Shown here one piece after another: positions 1 to 7,548 of a stretch of 45,166 bases of DNA; the stretch's first letter is position 1; the number at the start of each line of letters is the position of its first letter. The DNA is taken from NCBI GenBank assembly GCA_049292975.1, contig JBATRZ010000034.1:1-45166 (forward strand), given 5' to 3'. This DNA is from JBGSWE01 sp049292975. GTDB taxonomy: Bacteria > Patescibacteriota > Saccharimonadia > Saccharimonadales > JACDBH01. Below the pieces are notes generated by a model. It had not been told where the DNA came from. It ran no database searches and was given only the letters and a program-made list of their open reading frames with translations. The position numbers were made by a program, and so were the translations under genes.

Positions 1-930
1 GAACGCCCTGATTACCAAGTAACTGTAATTGACAAGCTTACCTACGCCGGCAACGCCGCGTCCTTAGAAAGTGTACTGGACAAGATCCAGTTTGTGACCG
101 GCGATATCTGTAACGAGCAGCTGATAGACGGGCTGGTCGCATCCAATGATATCGTGGTGCACTTCGCCGCGGAATCACACAACGACAATTCGCTCAACAA
201 CCCATGGCCGTTTGTGGAGAGCAACCTGATAGGCACCTACCGCATCTTAGAGGCTGTGCGCAAGCACGGCAAGCGCCTGCACCATATCAGCACCGACGAA
301 GTTTACGGCGATCTGGAACTGGATGACCCAACCAAGTTTACACCTGAGACAGCGTATAACCCATCAAGCCCGTACAGTAGCACCAAAGCTGGTTCTGATT
401 TGTTGGTGCGCGCCTGGGTGCGCAGCTTTGGCATCACCGCGACCATTAGCAACTGTTCGAATAACTACGGCCCATACCAGCATGTCGAGAAGTTCATCCC
501 GCGCCAGATTACCGAAATCCTGGAAGGCCGCCGCCCGCGTTTGTACGGTAAGGGTGAGAACGTACGTGATTGGATACATGTGGATGATCACAATAGCGCA
601 GTTATAGCCATCATCGAAAAAGGCCAGTCTGGCGAGACCTATCTTATAGGTGCGAATGGTGAGAAGAATAACAAAGATGTGGTGGAGCTGATACTGCAGC
701 AGATGGGCAGGAGCAGGGATGAATATGAACATGTCGCTGACCGTCCTGGCCATGATATGCGCTACGCGATTGATAACACCAAGCTGGTGAACGAACTTGG
801 TTGGCAACCGCAGTACACCAAGTTCGAGGACGGCCTGAAGGCAACGATAAACTGGTACACCCAGAATGAAGGCTGGTGGAAGCCGCAGAAGCAAGAGACA
901 GAGGCTAAGTATAAAGCGCAGGGCCACTAA
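1..930 (+). CDS. rfbB: dTDP-glucose 4,6-dehydratase, 5' end cut by window
   Basis: Converts dTDP-glucose to dTDP-4-keto-6-deoxyglucose, the second step of dTDP-rhamnose synthesis, in the cytoplasm. The frame is open from base 1, so the N-terminal Rossmann glycine motif lies outside the window; about 309 codons remain of a family usually 320-350 long. Visible family signatures are HFAAESHND, STDEVYG and the catalytic YSSTK (YxxxK), followed by the dehydratase-typical NNYGPYQ and GENVRDWIHVDDH. A GTG at 94 is only an internal codon. The stop overlaps the next ATG by one base (TAATG), so it is coupled to the Nudix and rfbC genes. rfbA is not in the window and may lie upstream. Confidence 0.95.
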   Translation, partial: ERPDYQVTVIDKLTYAGNAASLESVLDKIQFVTGDICNEQLIDGLVASNDIVVHFAAESHNDNSLNNPWPFVESNLIGTYRILEAVRKHGKRLHHISTDEVYGDLELDDPTKFTPETAYNPSSPYSSTKAGSDLLVRAWVRSFGITATISNCSNNYGPYQHVEKFIPRQITEILEGRRPRLYGKGENVRDWIHVDDHNSAVIAIIEKGQSGETYLIGANGEKNNKDVVELILQQMGRSRDEYEHVADRPGHDMRYAIDNTKLVNELGWQPQYTKFEDGLKATINWYTQNEGWWKPQKQETEAKYKAQGH

Positions 931-1469
931 TGCCGCGTGAACTAAACGAGCAGAAGTACTGCGGGTGGTGCGGCGCAGCGGTCGAATATTTTGATAAGTG
1001 GGCGGGCAGGTGCACACGGTGCGGCTATATAAAATACATCAATCCCAATCCATGCAGTAACGTTATGATCACTAAGGGCGGTAAAGTGCTGATGGTACAA
1101 AGATCAAAAGAGCCGTATAAGGGCAAATATGACCTGCCCGGCGGCTTTATGGAAGTAGCCGACGAATCTATGGAGGCCGCTGCGCTGCGTGAGCTGCAGG
1201 AAGAGATTGGCTTACAACAGAATGACTTAGGAGAGCTGCGTTATTTTGGCTCGGCCAGGCCGCAACCTTACGAATGGATGGATAGTTTGATTAATAACAT
1301 TAGTTTCTTCTATGCCGCCGAACTAACCGGCGCTGAAGCGAACATAAAAGTTGATGCCAGCGAAAACGACGGCTACATCTGGGCAGGTAGTGATGAACTC
1401 GCCAGCATAGACTTTGCCTGGGATATCGATAAAATAATGCTACGCAAGTACTTTAAGGAGATGGCATGA
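930..1469 (+). CDS. Nudix hydrolase with N-terminal zinc ribbon
   Basis: A 179-residue Nudix family pyrophosphohydrolase. The N-terminus has a four-cysteine zinc ribbon (YCGWCG about residue 10, then RCTRCGY about residue 30). The Nudix box follows: GGFMEV, then RELQEEIGL, matching GX5EX7REUXEEXGU. The ribbon plus Nudix arrangement resembles NADH pyrophosphatase (NudC) and related NTP-sugar hydrolases; the substrate cannot be told from sequence. It overlaps rfbB by 1 nt and rfbC by 4 nt (ATGA), so the three are translated as one operon. A role in clearing a nucleotide-sugar or a damaged nucleotide within the rhamnose pathway is inference only. Confidence 0.88.
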   Translation: MPRELNEQKYCGWCGAAVEYFDKWAGRCTRCGYIKYINPNPCSNVMITKGGKVLMVQRSKEPYKGKYDLPGGFMEVADESMEAAALRELQEEIGLQQNDLGELRYFGSARPQPYEWMDSLINNISFFYAAELTGAEANIKVDASENDGYIWAGSDELASIDFAWDIDKIMLRKYFKEMA

Positions 1470-2020
1470 GTGAATTAGGTAAAGAGCTGGGCGTGCGGGA
1501 AGCGCCGATACCTGGATTTTATATTGTAGACCTGGTGCTGCACGGTGATAACCGCGGCTGGTTTAAGGAAAATTACCAGAAGGCCAAGATGGAAGCGCTT
1601 GGCCTGCCGGCATTTGAAGTTGTCCAGAATAACTTCTCGTTTAATGAGGAGCGCGGGGTGACGCGCGGCCTGCATGCCGAACCATGGGAAAAATTCATAT
1701 CGGTCGCCAATGGCCGTGTGTTTGGCGCCTGGGTAGACCTGCGCAAAGGAGACAGCTTTGGCCGTATATTCACCATAGAAATAGATCCAAGCATTGCTGT
1801 GTTCGTGCCGCGCGGCGTGGCCAATGGCTACCAGACTTTGGAAGAAAAAGTCACCTACACCTACCTTGTGAACGACCATTGGTCACCAAGCAGTAAGTAC
1901 ACGTTTGTGAACCAGTTTGATCCGGCGCTTGGCATCAAATGGCCGATTGCCGAAGCCGAAGCTATCGTGTCAGACAAAGACCGGGCGCATCCGCTGCTTA
2001 AGGATTTAGATCCTGTCTAA
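1466..2020 (+). CDS. rfbC: dTDP-4-dehydrorhamnose 3,5-epimerase family protein
   Basis: Cupin-fold epimerase of 184 residues acting on dTDP-4-keto-6-deoxyglucose, third step of dTDP-rhamnose synthesis. Visible family features: NRGWFKE, NNFSFNEERGVTRGLHAEPW with the catalytic-type histidine, and WVDLRKG with the partner aspartate. The HAEPW form differs from the more common HYQ form, so this is the branch of RmlC-like proteins often seen beside rfbB/rfbD rather than classical RmlC. The ATG is preceded by an AAGGAG Shine-Dalgarno site and overlaps the Nudix stop (ATGA). The convergent ATPase gene ends 7 bp downstream, so the operon stops here while rfbD is separately promoted. Confidence 0.9.
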   Translation: MSELGKELGVREAPIPGFYIVDLVLHGDNRGWFKENYQKAKMEALGLPAFEVVQNNFSFNEERGVTRGLHAEPWEKFISVANGRVFGAWVDLRKGDSFGRIFTIEIDPSIAVFVPRGVANGYQTLEEKVTYTYLVNDHWSPSSKYTFVNQFDPALGIKWPIAEAEAIVSDKDRAHPLLKDLDPV

Positions 2021-2026
2021 TATGAA

Positions 2027-3166
2027 CTATAGCAGCCGTTGCTGAGAGCCGCTAAAGAGCAGGCTAGAGAAATTATCTGTATTTACAACTGTGTAGTCGG
2101 CGGCGGGGTAGTTACGCTTAAATTCTACCGGTAAGCGCGGCTTTTTCTTGCCCAGCTTGAACTCAAAGCCGCGGATAGCCGAGCCCTCTTCTTCTATCAG
2201 GTCTATCTCGCGTTTGTCACGGTTACGCCAATAGTAGGAACGGATTTTGCGGCCGTTATTCTGAGTGTATTTGAGGCGCTCAATTGCACAAAAGTTTTCC
2301 CACAGAACCCCTGCATCATCCCTGAATTCAAGCGGACGGAAATCGTCAACTAGGGCATTACGTATGCCCAGATCATAAAAGTAGATTTTGCGCAGGCGGC
2401 CAACTTCGGCCCGTTGATTGCGCCTAAACTGGTTACGCCTGAAGATGATAAAGGCTTTTTCTAACAGGTCAATGTAGCGCTTAACCGTCTCGTCGTTGAT
2501 AGAAAGCCGGCGGCCAATCTCGCTGTAGTTCACCTCGTTCCCAACCTGGTAGGCAAGTAGCCGCAACAAATCGTTGAGAATAGTTTGGTCGTACACCACT
2601 TGCGGAGAAAAAGCATCACGATATAGGTAGTTATTGGCAATGTTGCTGAGCCGTTCATAGGCTTCGTCGGCTGCCAGCGGCCAGATGCCGGGGTAGCCGC
2701 CGCGGAGCATCATGATGTTGGCGTTTGGCAGTAATTCGGTTTGGTTTTGCGAGATCTCTTTGATACCAAACGGGTAGAGGATTGTCTCGACGCTGCGGCC
2801 CGTAAGCGGCTCGGTGACTTTGTTGGCCAGATCTAGACTGGATGAGCCGGTGACCAGCAATTTTATCTCCGGGTAGCTATCGTGAATAAGCTTGATACTT
2901 ATGCCTATGTTTGTTACGCGCTGAGCTTCGTCAATAATGACCAAGCCGGCATTGCCCAGATAAGACTTGAGTTCGCGGGCTGACTTGCTGGTAAGACTTG
3001 CGACTACCGTGGGGTCATCGCAGGTGAGGTAAAGCGGGTTGGTATAATTGGCAGCAATCTGCTTGGCCAAGGTAGTCTTGCCTACCTGCCGGGCGCCATA
3101 GACAATAGCAACCATGCCTTTATCTAGGATTGCTTCTACTTTTGGCTGCAGGTCCCGGGTAATCAT
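2027..3166 (-). CDS. AAA-type ATPase with DUF4143-like C-terminal domain
   Basis: A 379-residue ATP-binding protein of the widespread AAA_14/DUF4143 family, function unknown. Walker A is YGARQVGKTT near residue 25, Walker B is LVIIDEAQR near 85, and sensor 1 is LLVTGSSSLDL near 115. The C-terminal half has the winged-helix segment (NYSEIGRRLSINDETVKRYID) and a nuclease-like end (WRNRDKREIDLIEEE, then GFEFK). I chose the ATG at 3166 (MITRDLQ) rather than the upstream in-frame ATGs because a TATACT -10 box ends 6 nt before it, implying a leaderless transcript. It splits the rhamnose genes and is likely a stand-alone mobile-type insertion. Members are often linked to defence or toxin-antitoxin contexts, but none is evident here. 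Confidence 0.85.
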   Translation of the reverse strand: MITRDLQPKVEAILDKGMVAIVYGARQVGKTTLAKQIAANYTNPLYLTCDDPTVVASLTSKSARELKSYLGNAGLVIIDEAQRVTNIGISIKLIHDSYPEIKLLVTGSSSLDLANKVTEPLTGRSVETILYPFGIKEISQNQTELLPNANIMMLRGGYPGIWPLAADEAYERLSNIANNYLYRDAFSPQVVYDQTILNDLLRLLAYQVGNEVNYSEIGRRLSINDETVKRYIDLLEKAFIIFRRNQFRRNQRAEVGRLRKIYFYDLGIRNALVDDFRPLEFRDDAGVLWENFCAIERLKYTQNNGRKIRSYYWRNRDKREIDLIEEEGSAIRGFEFKLGKKKPRLPVEFKRNYPAADYTVVNTDNFSSLLFSGSQQRLL

Positions 3167-3172
3167 ATTGCC

Positions 3173-3202
3173 AGTATAAAACATCCTATTAACGCCGGTC
3201 AA
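3173..3202 (-). promoter_or_regulatory. Promoter of the DUF4143 ATPase
   Basis: On the reverse strand, TTGACC (3202-3197), an 18-bp spacer, then TATACT (3178-3173), ending 6 nt before the ATG at 3166. Transcription should start at or next to the A of the start codon. Confidence 0.7.
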
Positions 3203-3229
3203 GCGCCGTAAAACATCCTATTAACGCCG
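3177..3229. repeat. Direct repeat, two 21-nt copies over the ATPase promoter
   Basis: Two identical 21-nt copies (3177-3197 and 3209-3229), each beginning TAAAACATCC and ending TTAACGCCG, offset by 32 bp. The first spans the spacer of the ATPase promoter and the second lies just upstream of it, between the two divergent genes. Either a tandem duplication of promoter DNA or a paired operator. Confidence 0.8.
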
Positions 3230-3271
3230 TTTAATTAGCAAAATAAGGCATATTAAGGCGGCTGTCCTTGG

Positions 3272-3284
3272 TATACTGGTATAT
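3272..3284 (+). promoter_or_regulatory. -10 element of rfbD
   Basis: TATACT at 3272-3277 preceded by TTGG and followed by a 7-nt gap to the ATG at 3285. No convincing -35 and no Shine-Dalgarno site; predicted leaderless start. Confidence 0.6.
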
Positions 3285-4142
3285 ATGGATAATTCAAAAA
3301 TCTTTATCGCCGGATCAAGCGGCCAGCTTGGTACAGCATTGCGGGCAAAGTATCCGGATGCTAAGTTTGCTGACGTGGATGAGCTTGATATCACCAACAA
3401 AGAATCAGTAGAGAACTTTGATTGGTCCGGGATTGAAATACTCCTGAATGCTGCCGCGTTTACTAATGTAGACGGGGCTGAATCGCCCGAAGGCCGCAAG
3501 GTAGCCTGGAGTGTCAATGCCGATGCCGTCGCTAACCTGGTAGCGGTTGCCGCCCAGCACGACATGACACTGGTGCATATCTCGACCGATTACGTATTTG
3601 ATGGAACGAGTGAGCTGCACATAGAGGACGAGGCCTTTGCGCCGCTAAGCGTCTATGGCGCCAGCAAAGCGGCGGGAGATATTGCCGTGTCGCTAGCGCC
3701 CAAATTTTACATACTGCGCACTAGCTGGGTGATTGGCGAGGGCAAGAACTTTGTGCGCACCATGCTGGAGCTTGGCAAGAAGGGTATTAACCCCACGGTG
3801 GTTTCCGACCAGACCGGCCGCCTGACCTTCACATCAGAATTAGTCAGTGCAATTGACCATCTTTTAACCAAACATGCACCGTACGGAACCTACAATATCA
3901 GCAACAGCGGCGATAGCGTCAGCTGGGCGGATATAACCCGCGCAATCTACCAAGAGGCAGGCATGGATAACACGGTTACCGGCACGACTACCGCTGAATA
4001 TTATGTGGGCAAAGAAGGTATTGCCCCGCGTCCGCTGCAAAGTACGCTGAACTTGGATAAAATCCAGGCTACGGGTTTCGCCAGTACCGATTGGCGCACT
4101 GAGCTTAAAAGCTACATAGCCAAGGAATCACAGGCTGGATAA
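3285..4142 (+). CDS. rfbD: dTDP-4-dehydrorhamnose reductase
   Basis: Last step of dTDP-L-rhamnose synthesis: NADPH-dependent reduction of dTDP-4-keto-rhamnose. 285 residues, normal for RmlD. The N-terminal nucleotide-binding motif is GSSGQLGTAL (residues 10-19); STDYVFDG near 100 and the catalytic YGASK (YxxxK) near 125 follow, then LRTSWVIG, and the C-terminal DITRAIYQEAG substrate-binding region. It is separated from rfbB/rfbC by a reverse-strand ATPase and has its own -10 box directly before the ATG, so it is not in the upstream operon. The start is set by that promoter spacing. Confidence 0.95.
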   Translation: MDNSKIFIAGSSGQLGTALRAKYPDAKFADVDELDITNKESVENFDWSGIEILLNAAAFTNVDGAESPEGRKVAWSVNADAVANLVAVAAQHDMTLVHISTDYVFDGTSELHIEDEAFAPLSVYGASKAAGDIAVSLAPKFYILRTSWVIGEGKNFVRTMLELGKKGINPTVVSDQTGRLTFTSELVSAIDHLLTKHAPYGTYNISNSGDSVSWADITRAIYQEAGMDNTVTGTTTAEYYVGKEGIAPRPLQSTLNLDKIQATGFASTDWRTELKSYIAKESQAG

Positions 4143-4166
4143 GCAGTAGTTATTGCGAGGGGTTAA

Positions 4167-4251
4167 GCAGAAACTTATTTCTGCATTACGTGCCATGTGG
4201 CTGCCGGTTTGTACCAGACCGTCTGCTGCCAGTACGGTAAATACAGCAGAC
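4167..4251 (+). other. Two hairpins downstream of rfbD
   Basis: The 4143-4383 gap holds two perfect hairpins: GCAGAAA/TTTCTGC with a 4-nt loop (4167-4184) and GTCTGCTG/CAGCAGAC with a 15-nt loop (4221-4251). Neither is followed by a T-run, so they are not canonical terminators; they may stop rfbD transcripts or structure the leader of the next gene. Confidence 0.5.
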
Positions 4252-4383
4252 TAACAGATGGCAAAAATTAAGCTGTGGGGTTTATTACGGCAACTAGCCA
4301 GAAAAGGTGTACAAATATATATGTTAGGGTAACACTCTAACGCACATTGACACGTCGGAATCAGCGGATGAAAGGGAGATACC

Positions 4384-4731
4384 TTGCTGTTCATACTGTT
4401 CGGGCTGGGACTCGCAGCAGGAGCCGCCGCCGCACGCACCGCGATGGGAGCTATCTTCGCGGCAATTATGCTGGTGGTGATCGCAGTAAAGGGCCTGATG
4501 ATGATGGGTATGAGCGAAACTAGCGCAACTTCCGTGGTGCTGCTCTCGGTCTTTATCCCACTCTGGGCACTTTGGGCCTACCTGAGCGGTCTTGCACTGC
4601 TTGGGGTTTGGGCTTGGATGTCAAGAAGCCGTGTAGGTACGGATCTGGGCGGTGTGATTTCGGCCTTCCTGGTTGGAATCGCGGCAAATGCCGGCGCCTT
4701 TGGGATCCTGTGCATGGTGTACGGCGCATGA
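4384..4731 (+). CDS. Small hydrophobic membrane protein, unknown function
   Basis: 115 residues, not recognised. At least three hydrophobic spans: residues about 2-40 (LFILFGLGLAAGAAAA then AIFAAIMLVVIAV), about 50-80 (VVLLSVFIPLWALWAYLSGLA) and about 90-113 (GVISAFLVGIAANAGAFGI). No charged catalytic motifs or cysteine pairs stand out. The start codon is TTG at 4384, supported by an AAGGGAG Shine-Dalgarno site ending 6 nt before it; no closer ATG fits. It stands alone between rfbD and a convergent glycosyltransferase, and a structured RNA-like stretch follows its stop. Confidence 0.6.
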   Translation: MLFILFGLGLAAGAAAARTAMGAIFAAIMLVVIAVKGLMMMGMSETSATSVVLLSVFIPLWALWAYLSGLALLGVWAWMSRSRVGTDLGGVISAFLVGIAANAGAFGILCMVYGA

Positions 4732-4753
4732 AGGCCGCTATCATGGCCAAAGG

Positions 4754-4831
4754 CCCGTGACGGCTGGTGGGGGAACCGCGCTTTGCAGGCAGTATGCCCA
4801 AGGCAACCGCACCCCGCCAGCCGTTTACGGG
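4754..4831 (+). other. Extended stem-loop, possible structured RNA or terminator
   Basis: About 78 nt able to fold into one long interrupted stem: CCCGT (4754) pairs with ACGGG (4827), CGGCTGG (4761) with CCAGCCG (4817), and GGGG with CCCC (4812), with a small internal GGCA-GTA-TGCC hairpin. It follows the stop at 4731 and precedes the 3' end of the convergent glycosyltransferase. There is no T-run. I compared it with SRP RNA and RNase P landmarks and found no match. Confidence 0.4.
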
Positions 4832-4895
4832 ATTACCCTATTCTCTAAGTGAAGGCACATGCCTTCGCCAACTCCCGGTATCTGACGTGTCTCTT

Positions 4896-6050
4896 CTATT
4901 TTTTGGTAACCGAACTTATGAACGACTTTATGTCATGCTGGAAATTCGCAGCAGAGAAAGTTGTTGCCTTATCCTGTAAAGCTGCGGTGTTAAACCCAGC
5001 AGACCTGAAAGCCTGCAGCGTTTGTTTGAGCGAAGCAACAGTTTGTTGCTTGAAGAATTCGCCGGTCTTGCCGGCAATCACGTAATCCAGCGCGCCGCCG
5101 GCCCGATAGGCAATAACAGGCAGGCCTGCAGCCATAGCCTCTACGGGAGCAATGCCAAAATCTTCATAACTAGGAAAGAGGAATGCCTGGTGCTGGTGGG
5201 CCAGCGCCACCAGTTCTTCGCCCGATACGCGGCCGGTGAACGTGATGTTTGGTCCGGCAAGCTTTTTTAGCTCATCGGTTATGGCCCCGCTGCCCGCGAT
5301 GGTCAAGTGCAAGCCCAGCTCGTTACAGGCCTGTATAGCCAGGTCGAAACGCTTCATTGGTACATGCCGCCCCCACATGATGAATCCCTTGCGGGGTTTT
5401 GATACTTGATGCTTGATACTTGATATTTGAGAAAAACGGGCAGTGTCGACCGGCGGAAAAATTAAGGCAGAGCTGCGATTATAAAATGTCTTAATGTCGT
5501 CCTTGATATGCGACGAATTAGCTATAAAATAATCAACCTTTTGCGCGGCTTTGTAATCGCGCTTACGCAGGGGTTTGACAAGCAGCTTGAGGCCAAGGCG
5601 CACTAGCCATTTGGGCCGCATACCGGGGTCTATGTAGTATTCGTCGTAATGCCGCCAGTAAAAATGCACGGGCGTATGGCAGTACGAGATGTGTATGCCG
5701 CTGTTGGTGCGGGCAAACTTGGCCTCGCCATTACCGGTGATGGATATGACCAGGTCAAACTGGTTTAAACCGAGCCGGGCAAACCACCACTGCCTGACAA
5801 GCGGCAGAAACTTGCGTAATTGGCGGAAGGGCGTGCGCTGCAGGTAACCGGTGACTACCACGCCATCAAGCCGTTGCCGCCATTCATCGGAACAGTACGA
5901 TGTATAAATGGGCGCTTCCGGGAAAAGACGGTGGAATTCTTCCACTACCAGCTCACCGCCGCCGCCGTATATCCAGTCGGTCACCAAAGCTACGCGTGGC
6001 TTTGGAATAGTTGAGATTTGATAGTTAATAGATGAGTCAGGCTTTGCCAT
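4896..6050 (-). CDS. Glycosyltransferase family 4
   Basis: GT-B retaining glycosyltransferase of about 384 residues, probably adding a sugar to a lipid-linked or surface glycan at the cytoplasmic face. The N-terminal GGGGELVVEEF nucleotide/acceptor loop, a central ANSSHIKDDI, KGFIMWGRHVPMKRFD at the start of the second Rossmann fold, and SYEDFGIAPVEAMAAGLP, which is the family EX7E motif, are all visible. I start at the ATG at 6050 (MAKPDSS); an alternative ATG at 6071 lies further inside the upstream gene. It overlaps the upstream four-helix-bundle gene by 14 nt, making it the last gene of a reverse-strand cluster that begins with the GtrA-like gene. Confidence 0.9.
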   Translation of the reverse strand: MAKPDSSINYQISTIPKPRVALVTDWIYGGGGELVVEEFHRLFPEAPIYTSYCSDEWRQRLDGVVVTGYLQRTPFRQLRKFLPLVRQWWFARLGLNQFDLVISITGNGEAKFARTNSGIHISYCHTPVHFYWRHYDEYYIDPGMRPKWLVRLGLKLLVKPLRKRDYKAAQKVDYFIANSSHIKDDIKTFYNRSSALIFPPVDTARFSQISSIKHQVSKPRKGFIMWGRHVPMKRFDLAIQACNELGLHLTIAGSGAITDELKKLAGPNITFTGRVSGEELVALAHQHQAFLFPSYEDFGIAPVEAMAAGLPVIAYRAGGALDYVIAGKTGEFFKQQTVASLKQTLQAFRSAGFNTAALQDKATTFSAANFQHDIKSFISSVTKK

Positions 6051-6414
6051 TGAAATACCCCATGACTGCATTTAGCTGTTTCTGTAAGCTCTCAATAAGT
6101 TCAATAGTTTTACTCTTCTGCTCGTCGTTTATGTAATTGAGCCTGTGTGCGAGGTAAATAAAATTCTTTACTTCTAGCAATGAGCCGTAAGCAATCCGAT
6201 AAAATTGAAGCTTATCTTTTGAGGATTTACGGCCAAAACCTTCCGCAATATTAGCAGATATGGAACTTACTGCCCTACGAAGCTGATTAACGAGTGCGTA
6301 ATTTTCCTCATCAGGAAAAAATTTGCTGAGCGTATACACCTCTACGGCAAGGTCCTGAGCGTCTTGCCAGACTGGCAAATCCTCAAACTGTTGAATTTTA
6401 TTCTTATCTATCAT
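6037..6414 (-). CDS. Four-helix-bundle protein (S23/IVP family)
   Basis: 125 residues of the family annotated as four helix bundle protein or 23S rRNA intervening-sequence protein. Family features are FEDLPVWQDAQDLAVEVY at the N-terminus, NQLRRAVSSISANIAEG in the middle, and FYRIAYGSLLEVKNFIYLA near residue 80. Members are basic pentamer-forming proteins related to Avd of diversity-generating retroelements, but no reverse transcriptase or variable repeat is present in the window and no rRNA gene is near. It sits between the LexA-like gene (17 nt upstream) and the glycosyltransferase (14-nt overlap), so it is co-transcribed with surface-glycan genes. Confidence 0.88.
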   Translation of the reverse strand: MIDKNKIQQFEDLPVWQDAQDLAVEVYTLSKFFPDEENYALVNQLRRAVSSISANIAEGFGRKSSKDKLQFYRIAYGSLLEVKNFIYLAHRLNYINDEQKSKTIELIESLQKQLNAVMGYFNGKA

Positions 6415-6431
6415 CTATTATCTATGAAGGC

Positions 6432-6893
6432 CTACGCCTTCTTGGCATTGGCTTTCTTCTTGACAGCTGTCAAGCGGGGCACGAAACTGCGCACGGCCTC
6501 GTCCAGACCAAAAACGTGCAGGGCGCCGATAAGCACATAGATGTCATCGATATCTTTGTCTGCCGGCTTGGCGGCATCCTCAAGTGACTTGAGCATGGCA
6601 TCCACGCGGGTAACCAGCCACTTTTCTTCGGATTCCTGGATGGCGTTGAGCGCGCCGGCAGCTTTGGAATCGGAGCCGACGACCTCAAGGCTGCGGGCAG
6701 AATTCTCACGTTTGCGCAGGTGGCCGCGCTTGATAAGGTTATTGACGTGCAGGGCAACGGTAGCCACCGAGTTGTAATTGAGGCCGTTCATGATTTCGCG
6801 GTAGCTGGGGCTATAGCCGTGCTCGCGGATGAAGGCGTCTATATAGGTTAAGAGTTCTTTTTGTTTTTTGGTTGGACGGATAGTTTCGCTCAT
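6432..6893 (-). CDS. LexA-like winged-helix protein without protease domain
   Basis: 153 residues. The first ~70 match the LexA DNA-binding domain: TKKQKELLTYIDAFIREHGY, SPSYREIMNGL with the recognition helix region NSVATVALHVNNL, then KRGHLRKRENSARSLEV. The rest has none of the S24 self-cleavage residues of LexA; it is a helical, lysine-rich tail (TAVKKKANAKKA). It cannot therefore be a self-cleaving SOS repressor and is more likely a local transcription regulator. The start has a clear GAAAGGAG Shine-Dalgarno site 5 nt upstream and follows the GtrA-like gene by 13 nt. Confidence 0.8.
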   Translation of the reverse strand: MSETIRPTKKQKELLTYIDAFIREHGYSPSYREIMNGLNYNSVATVALHVNNLIKRGHLRKRENSARSLEVVGSDSKAAGALNAIQESEEKWLVTRVDAMLKSLEDAAKPADKDIDDIYVLIGALHVFGLDEAVRSFVPRLTAVKKKANAKKA

Positions 6894-6906
6894 GCATACT
6901 CCTTTC

Positions 6907-7401
6907 TTAGTGATGTGCTGAGGCTATATGCTTAGGGGCTTTGCGCAGGCGCGGTTTGACGATTTTGTCGCGGTGCGGGCTGCCCTCGGGAAACACCCAG
7001 TACTTGTACCATAAGTAGTTCCAGACAGTAAAAAATCCGCTGGCTATGAATTGGCCAATCTTTGGATCGATACCCGCGTACTCGCGCAAGACATAGAGGA
7101 TAAGGAAGTTCAGCAGGAAAGCGTTGAGCAGGGTATAGATAATATAGCGGCTGGCGGTAAAAGCGATTTTTTCACTTCGTTTGGTACGGAATACCCAATA
7201 GCGCTGCAGGAAGAAATTGAGCGTGATACCGACCGCATTGCCGATGAAGTTGGCGATAAATAGCCCAAGTTTTTCACCGTATTTATCAATCAGCGGCCCG
7301 TCAAGAACCACAATCAGTATATAACCGCTCCAGAACCAGACGCCGCCGGTGATCATGTATTCGGTAAACTGGATAAGAAGGGTGCGGGTGCGTTTTTTCA
7401 T
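6907..7401 (-). CDS. GtrA-like membrane protein
   Basis: 164 residues with four hydrophobic spans (about 15-35, 48-65, 85-105, 115-135), typical of the GtrA family, proposed flippases or scaffold proteins for polyprenyl-linked sugars. Signatures visible are FIANFIGNAVGITLNFFLQRYWVF after the second span, and FFTVWNYLWYKYWVF at the end of the fourth. The C-terminus is basic. First gene of the reverse-strand cluster with the LexA-like protein, the four-helix-bundle protein and a glycosyltransferase. A TACAAT -10 box lies 11 nt before the ATG, so the leader is only a few bases. Confidence 0.85.
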   Translation of the reverse strand: MKKRTRTLLIQFTEYMITGGVWFWSGYILIVVLDGPLIDKYGEKLGLFIANFIGNAVGITLNFFLQRYWVFRTKRSEKIAFTASRYIIYTLLNAFLLNFLILYVLREYAGIDPKIGQFIASGFFTVWNYLWYKYWVFPEGSPHRDKIVKPRLRKAPKHIASAHH

Positions 7402-7443
7402 GTGTTAGCACCATTGTAGCTTACATTTTCGTATTTTGTACAG

Positions 7444-7513
7444 CACGAATCCTGCACCGGCAAACCTGCCAAGCTGCAGAGCAGCCTGCCTGTTTGCCGG
7501 TGCAGGATTCGTG
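7444..7513. repeat. Foldback element, family A (perfect 22-bp arms)
   Basis: A 70-nt perfect inverted repeat: 22-bp arms 7444-7465 and 7492-7513 (left arm begins CACGAATCCTGC and ends CCGGCAAAC) around a 26-nt centre that itself contains GCTGC-AGA-GCAGC. It lies between two divergent genes, upstream of both promoters, so it cannot be a simple terminator. The centre (CTGCCA..CTGCAGA.CAGCCT) recurs in elements at 8982 and 11870. Confidence 0.9.
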
Positions 7514-7548
7514 GTAACTCCTAATTTTGGTATCATTAAGCCTAGGAT

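Noticed and set aside
4754..4831. Possible SRP (4.5S) RNA
   Set aside because: The length suits, but the conserved GGAA-type apical loop and the asymmetric bulge sequences of SRP RNA are absent.
6037..6414. Diversity-generating retroelement via an Avd-like protein
   Set aside because: No reverse transcriptase and no template/variable repeat pair are in the window; the S23-type protein occurs alone.
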